Source: Macrocystis pyrifera (taxonomy: Eukaryota > Sar > Phaeophyceae > Laminariales > Laminariaceae). From it: DNA of 64,000 nt. Every line of letters begins with the position of its first letter. The stretch's first letter is position 1. The notes under the pieces are model-generated. The model did not search any database. It had not been told where the DNA came from and saw only the letters and a list, made by a program, of their open reading frames with translations. The stretch is from the NCBI GenBank assembly GCA_031763025.1, contig JASSKH010000016.1, positions 2,418,001 through 2,482,000 on the forward strand, written 5' to 3'. Shown here piece after piece: positions 58,207-64,000 of this stretch. The translations under genes and the position numbers were made by a program.

Positions 58207-58327
58207 TTACTACATCAGTAATATTAATAAATAGCATAACATTGTGGTACAATATATAATGCGTACGATACGGTGTCAGCATTTTTAACTACAGATAAAC
58301 ATTGTGCCGTAATATATTCTAAAGGGA

Positions 58328-58385
58328 AAGAGAAAACCGCGAAAACTTGTTGGAAGGTCGTTAGTAGTTCGAAATTGTTGTCTGA
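58328..58385 (+). repeat. Short repeat flanking the YR element, right member
   Basis: Matches 48705-48760 (GAAAACCGCGAAAACTTGTTGG, GTAGTTCGAAATTGTTG). Confidence 0.55.
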
Positions 58386-58389
58386 AGAT

Positions 58390-59598
58390 TAAACTCACGG
58401 CGGGTCTTCTCTGCGGCAAAAGCTGAAGCAATTACGGAAATATAGTGGTATATATGAGTATGTCAGCTGGAAAGAGTCGGATTCTACGACACACGAGAAG
58501 CCAGGGAGGGGGAAATACTGAAATGTAAATATATCAATGTTAGGGCTGGGCCCTGGTCCAGTATGTACTAGCAGTACTACTATACTGGCTGAGGGGGCTG
58601 CCAGGGTGCCAGTACTTTGACTATTTACGTACGTCCTACAATAGCACCTCATTAAACAGCTGAAACCATCAAAATCCACGGCGAAAAGAGCAGAGAGGGC
58701 ACGCAGAACAGCTAGAGAGGAGAGAGAGGTAGACAGGGAGGTAGACCGTGAGCAAGATGGGCGAAGCTGCCTCAATCATTGATGGCGTGGGTTCTATATA
58801 TCCTGACGCGCACCTAGAGCCAAGCCCTTGGTGGAGTGGAGCCCAGCCACAGCTGCTGCTGCTGCATGCTGGTGTGGAAGTTGTATCGGCTCCCAATCGA
58901 AAAGAAAATCGAGACCAACTAGAGCAGCAGTTACAGCGGGAGGCGAAGCACACAAGACTTAAGACATCGCGAAAGAGAATCTGAGTAAACATCATGTTTG
59001 GAACAATAAAAAAATGTGCACGTTGATATTTACGTCTCTGAGGCCGCGATTTCGCAAATTGCAGCGATTCGGAATTGCGCACTTCAAGCGTGTTTTTGAA
59101 CCAGTTACCCACCTTCTAGGTATTTTAGGCTGCGTGCTGCAGTGTGCCGTATTTCTGCACACTCCTGCCCATCATACGCTTCGCTCGCCTTTGCTCTTTG
59201 TTTATTTCTTAGTCCATCTACCACCAAATTGCATTAGAAAAGGTCCAAAAACGACGTATTGTTTCTCTCTAGTGAAGATAAAACGCGTAAAAACGTGCGG
59301 CGTCTCCGGCTGGACCCCCTCACCAGCCCGGGGGGGGCAGGGGTCGCGGAGCACTGGTTGTCCAATGCACTGGCATATGACGCAGTCAGTACATAGTGTA
59401 CTGGCTAGAGCTACCAGGGCCCAGGCCAAATTAATACCTGCTATAGACTACGAAACATATCAATCAAAGCCCAAAAGAAGAAAAGTGAAATATTACATAT
59501 GTAATGTATTCCTACAGTAGACGCGTAGTTGTATAGTTTAGGTATATGAATTGCAACCGAGGGATTGAAAATCGAATACCCAGGAAAAGCAGTGCACA
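58390..59598. other. No gene supported
   Basis: A 78-residue plus frame at 58748-58984 (MSKMGEAASIIDGVG start, charged C-terminus) follows a purine-rich GAGAGA leader. It has no recognisable domain and could be chance. The rest holds short frames. Confidence 0.3.
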
Positions 59599-59815
59599 TA
59601 TTGCCTCTCTGATTGGCTGAATATCAGGCAAAAACAGGTGAAACGTAAACCAAGTAGACTAATAATGCAGCGGTACCTGTCCAGTTTCACCTGTTTCAGC
59701 CGAACACAGGTACACGATTTGGAGCTGTCCGTTGGCAGGGATCCTGACGTATGTTTTGTACCTATTTCTAGTGTGTACCTGTTCTTGGCTAACAGATCAG
59801 GTAATAAACCTGACA
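59599..59815 (+). repeat. Dispersed repeat family S, copy 3
   Basis: Matches S copies at 1505 and 5263: GCCTCTCTGATTGGCTGA start, GGCAGGGATCCTGACGTATG centre, TTTTGTACCTATTTCTAGTG, TGTACCTG. It is the most diverged copy, 54 kb away from the others. Confidence 0.55.
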
Positions 59816-62800
59816 TTGACTAACGTGAAACAATAATCGCAATTTCATTGGCGAAAGCAAAATGAAATGTCAGTTGAGCAGGTACCGGGGACACAACAGC
59901 ATAATCACGATCAGAAAATAAGGACAAAAATACAACAAACAAAATATATGAAACTAAACAACATGCAGACGACGCAAGGCCCGACCGAGTACGCTCCTCG
60001 CGTTCCCCCACGGTGCTACTCTGAACTCCTTGACCTCCTCCGTTTGGCTTTTCATTGCTAAACGATAAGAAACATTTTCAGCTCGACTTCACATCGGTGG
60101 TAACGACGGCTGCAAGGGACCTTCGTTCCGAGACCTCCCCAAGGCGATTTCTCCGCGACTTGATCGACTCCGACGGTGAGCCCTGGTGACCACAAGCATA
60201 CAAAACAGAAATAAATACATATCGAGAAGCTACCGTATCTCGAAGTGGATGTGGAAAGTGCCGTGTGCTAACAAAATAACACACTCCATCGAACACACTC
60301 ATGACATCGTCATTTTTTCAGCGCTCTCGCGGCCCTCAGACCATGACCAGGGAGCTACTTGGACGCAGCTCGAACGAGCGGAAGGGGGGTCCCCCCACCG
60401 GTACAGACCAAAAACACACAACAATGAATGGTCGAAGAGGTGACTGAACAAAGCATTTTCCAATTTTTACATCGTGATAAGAGCAGCAGCCGCTCTCGGG
60501 TATAATACTTGGACCCCGTCTGTCTCTGCTATCATTTTTCGGCTCTCAAAAGACAACCAGGCAGATCCCCCCCCATGAAGTGTACAGCACTATCAACCAC
60601 AGTTGTTGTATCTACGCCGCCGCAGGCAAGAAAGTTCACAGATGGCCACGACCACCGCTTTGTAGCGCCCGCTAATAATTATCCGTTAATATTAGCTCGC
60701 TCACCATCGCAGATAAAAATATGCTGCATATCTATGTTGTACCTACTTCTGTAACGCTGCACGATAAATAAATACCGATGTTCTTGGCAAAACGAGTGTT
60801 TTTATGATAGAAAAACGTTATGCTGTGGTTGAATGGATAGCCGGGGCCAGTTCGGTTTGCACATTTCTTTCACTTCATATGTGAGCCATCCCACAGTAGG
60901 GATGCACCCGACGTTCCTGAGTCCCTCACATTAGGAACTCATTATCTCACCCGATACAATACTTGGAAGAAATTCGTTCGGGCCATCCGACCGGCACTTG
61001 TAGGCATTAGTCCTAAAACGAATATACAAGTAATTGTTTTCTTCCTAACTGGTAGTTGCTCACTTAAGGAACTCAATTGGTCAAAACCCTTTCGCCCAAA
61101 AAGTGCAACCCCTACCGTGGGGTGACTCGTGGGTGCCTTCTTCGTCTCGTGTTCTTTTAGATAAGAAACGCCGTTCTTTCCGGAGCCGAAAACCTTTTGT
61201 TGCGGCTTTTCGGATCGATTGAGGCTCAGGCAACTTTGTTTGGGTGACCACGGGCTCTTTCATGTGAGAGTGAATGTGAGAACAACATCACCAACAGCAC
61301 CAACCGTATATAGTTGCCACGAACCAGAAGTCAAACAGTCCGTGTCAGATATCAAACTCGTACAAATGTTGGTGCAGCAGGGCCTGGTATACACCCATTA
61401 CACTCGTAGGGCGCGCAATCGCAACTCCACGAAGATGACGTGCAACAAATAGGAACGATCGAGCTGCACATGGCGCGCCTGACGACGCTTGCTATGATAG
61501 AGGTAGAAATTATTGGAAATAAGTATTCAGGATGACCGGGCTCTTCAATCCAAAATCGCGCGAATTCCATCCCTGTTTCGACAACTTGTATGTTTGAGTA
61601 CCTACGCCATGATATTATTCATCAATAACAATTATTATTGCACTAATTTTTCTCAGTCGGTTTTCGGATGACATACTAATGGTGTAGGAGCACTCCCAGC
61701 GGGGATCATGCGTTAGCGACAGCTCTCTCGTAGCGCAGTCGAATGCGTGATCCGCCGCTACTACGTTCGCAAAACAATCGCTGCGGAATTTCAAAGCATG
61801 CACAACGACAACGTATGTACAGCACTCTATATACTATTTACATCACAGGGTTAGCACCGCTGTGACTCGTACATCGTGTGCGAGGGAGGATACGTATTGC
61901 ACGTATATACACGGAAGTCTTATATTTCACCCCGTGTCATATTTACCAGTTCAGTCTCATTATGTTCGAGAATCGATATATATCGGATAGCATTTTCAGA
62001 TAGCCTCGAAATTACACTTTGTAGAAATTAGTGTCGGCGTCGATAAAAAAATATAGAAAAGTGCAAATCAGGTCAACCAGTAAATATATGTTAAAATGAG
62101 CTTTGGGTTGATTGACTCGCGGAATACAACATTTTCATCCCGACGCGTCTAGTACATTCAATACAGATACAAGTATACGCGAGCGAACAAACGACAACCG
62201 CAGCAACCGAGGTTAAATCAAAGCCCAAGGGAAGCAGAGCTGTGCATGCGTACATAACAAACGAACGCAAAAAAAAGACGAGAGGCGGAAGAGCTGACCA
62301 GGAATAAGAAAGAACGATAAAAAAGGGAAGAAATAAGAGACAAAAGTGACAAAGAGAAGAAAGAAGCGTTTTAGCCAAAGTCAGGATGCCTTGGGAGGCT
62401 ATCTTAACAAGCGCGCGCGGGGGCGTCAAATTGAGTATGGCCTTCGCGCTTCGCTTCCGCCAGTCGAGGCATCGGAGGAGCATCAATGCACCCGCTGTAC
62501 GAATCTGTCGTACTTATAGTCAGCCGGTTTCGGGCTCCACAGGTCACGCGCCCGTACAGCAATATGTATATGGTATTGATGTAATAGTAGGATCCGTCAA
62601 TTATACATCATCGAAGTTATAATGAGGCGCGCGAGCGAGAAACGCGATCCTTTTTTTCTTGGTTTCCAAGGAAGAAAAATCTTCTTCTTAACGACGCGTA
62701 CTCGAGGGTGGGCTGCCTTGTTTTGAATTGCTCTGTTTTGTGTGTGTCATCATGATTTTGTTTTGCGGTCACGGTTGTCGACCGCGCTCAATGCACACGG

Positions 62801-63278
62801 CACTAATTCCAGTCCCGGCGGGCTCTGTGTACGCACGCACATATACAAACGAAAGCTTCTCATGCTGGTGCGATGGGAAGTCGTTCACAGTTGGTCGAGC
62901 TAAGTGCGGCAACGTGTGTAAACTCATGGCTGGGCTATGGTTTACAAAAATAGAACCAACTACCACCCTAAAATATCATACCTGGTAACGGTTTTTGTTT
63001 TTTTTAGTTCTACCTAACTAACGAAACCCAACTCTACGAGTACTGGTAGGAGACTGTGCCTGTCCACAGCATAGTTCGGCCGGGCCTTGTCCCCAAGACG
63101 TGCTGCAGGTGGTGTTGTCAGGCCTATCCTCCTACTGATGAGGGGACGGAGAAGCAGGGGAAGATCTACTACTGTAGATGTTGTACAACAGTATACTGTA
63201 GTACAATGGTGGCACCTGCTACGAGATGCTCTCTCTATTGGGCAAAACATGTCAGGTAGGTGCAATTTTTTCGTGTTC
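59816..63278. other. No gene supported
   Basis: Frames are short and lack motifs. The longest (62091-62486 minus, 131 residues) is hydrophobic in its middle but unrecognised. No tandem repeat of note is seen. Confidence 0.35.
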
Positions 63279-64000
63279 TAAGTGCCGTTCTAATCGATGT
63301 CTTTTTTTTTTTTCCAAATTTTTCAAATATTGGAAATCTGTATAAAGATACGGAGGCGTTCTGTCGTAATTTTGGAAATTCTTCAGCCCCTGAAAAATCA
63401 CGAAGTGTTCCCGTTCCAAATTTTGGAAAACCAATCACACCTTTCACGATTTTCACGATATTCGAGGCAGTGTTCCAACCCGCGCCGTCGCTCGACGCTG
63501 GGACAAGCGGGTAGCTTGAGACGTTGGCCAGGGAGGTCACATATTATGGAAGGTGGAAGGAAGCGGTCCGGGTCTCCGGAGGACTCGTCATTGAATCGTA
63601 CGAGACAACGATTCAACCCCTATAATTTTCCAGAAGCGAGGCGCAGAAACATGCTGAAGGCGATCGCTGCTGCTCTCGTCGTGCTGGGCATGTTCATGAC
63701 AGCAGGAGCTACACCACATGTTCCCAAGAGACGATCGCCGATCCATGAGCCGTACCGGCTCTCGTGGGCAGAGCTGAGGGAAGACCTCCGTCGCCGGAAT
63801 TTTTCCGGAGGACTTTGTCGGATGCCTGAAGAGAGTTTCGCGAAGCTCGCCGACTTGCTCCGCCCAGTCCTTGAAAAAGACGAGCACTATGGACGTGAGC
63901 GTGATACTGTTTCGTGTGTGTGTTGTGCTTTCCTTGTAGCGCGCTGGCGCCACTTCTTGCTCACCTCTCAGTTATCGTCGTTATCGTTGTCTTGGGTCGA
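63279..64000 (+). mobile_element. PIF/Harbinger-type DNA transposon, left end (runs off window)
   Basis: Begins TAAGTGCCGTTCTAATCG, matching the end of the MITE at 48114, and leads to a transposase start at 63546. The right end is outside the window. Sequence 63279-63390 shares the GAGGCGTTCTGTC box with that MITE. No damage is seen in the visible part. Confidence 0.6.
63546..64000 (+). CDS. Harbinger-type transposase, N-terminal part (partial)
   Basis: The ATG at 63546 opens a frame that stays open to the window edge. The start of the protein is basic (MEGGRKRSGSPEDSSLNRTR), and a possible downstream start is at 63651. WAELREDLRRRNF followed by LCRMPEESFAKLADLLRPVL is the N-terminal helix pair typical of PIF/Harbinger DDE transposases (family pattern FR-M-eeF--L---L-P-L). 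The DDE triad would lie downstream, outside the window. A donor GTGAGC at 63895 suggests that the first exon ends at 63894; reading on gives an unlike Cys-rich sequence. The protein would cut and paste the element at 3-bp target sites, usually with a Myb-like partner protein, none of which is seen here. Confidence 0.65.
   Translation, partial: MEGGRKRSGSPEDSSLNRTRQRFNPYNFPEARRRNMLKAIAAALVVLGMFMTAGATPHVPKRRSPIHEPYRLSWAELREDLRRRNFSGGLCRMPEESFAKLADLLRPVLEKDEHYGRERDTVSCVCCAFLVARWRHFLLTSQLSSLSLSWV

Noticed and set aside
62091-62486. 131-residue hydrophobic minus-strand frame
   Set aside because: Could be a membrane protein by composition, but has no motif, splice context or homology I recognise.
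1-64000. CRISPR array, rRNA genes or bacterial-type operons
   Set aside because: The tandem repeats have no regular unique spacers, no rRNA-like block is visible, and the genes are spliced and eukaryotic.

Overview
This looks like nuclear DNA of a multicellular alga or related stramenopile, with a brown alga as my best guess. The genes are few and split by long introns. Trinucleotide CAG/CTG repeats recur, and the only host gene I can model belongs to the sulfotransferase type that brown algae use to decorate cell-wall polysaccharides. The species is not proven by the sequence. Most of the window is transposable-element debris and degenerate tandem repeats, and most long open frames here are chance or shadow frames.

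1-12.8 kb: an inverted-repeat element with telomere-like hexamers inside (96-449), a two-unit tandem repeat (575-1030), two dispersed families called here S and P (1.5-6.5 kb), a tRNA-like Pol III element (6.6 kb), a 5'-truncated LINE on the plus strand (8.1-9.3 kb) and a duplicated block (9.4-9.8 kb).

12.8-26.1 kb: a sulfotransferase gene on the plus strand. Three internal exons (14269-14355, 17675-17768, 18256-18382) and a fourth (from 19272) join in phase. They carry the PAPS 5'-phosphosulfate loop and the 3'-phosphate motif in the right order. A matching C-terminal exon lies at 25850-26088. The introns hold a ~215-bp satellite, a copy of repeat family R and a second tRNA-like element.

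26.1-33.3 kb: another R copy, one candidate exon (29.3 kb), ~120-bp minisatellites (30.3-31.5 kb), and a striking cluster of about a dozen short TAAC...GTTA palindromes around a 42-G run (32.0-32.9 kb).

34.1-45.5 kb: a fossil tyrosine-recombinase (DIRS-order) retroelement on the minus strand, then two copies of one LINE family on the minus strand. The first LINE is split by a solo LTR with a clean 5-bp target duplication. Between and around them lie tandem copies of family R.

47-64 kb: tandem repeats holding a 105-bp MITE; a second MITE (48114-48367) whose end matches the start of a PIF/Harbinger-type transposon at 63279, the transposase of which runs off the window; and between them a second, unrelated DIRS-order fossil (48876-58206). 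That fossil has the split direct repeats A1...B1-A2-B2 of PAT/Ngaro-type elements and a 2-kb minisatellite inside its gag-like region. No CRISPR, rRNA or prokaryote-like operons are present.
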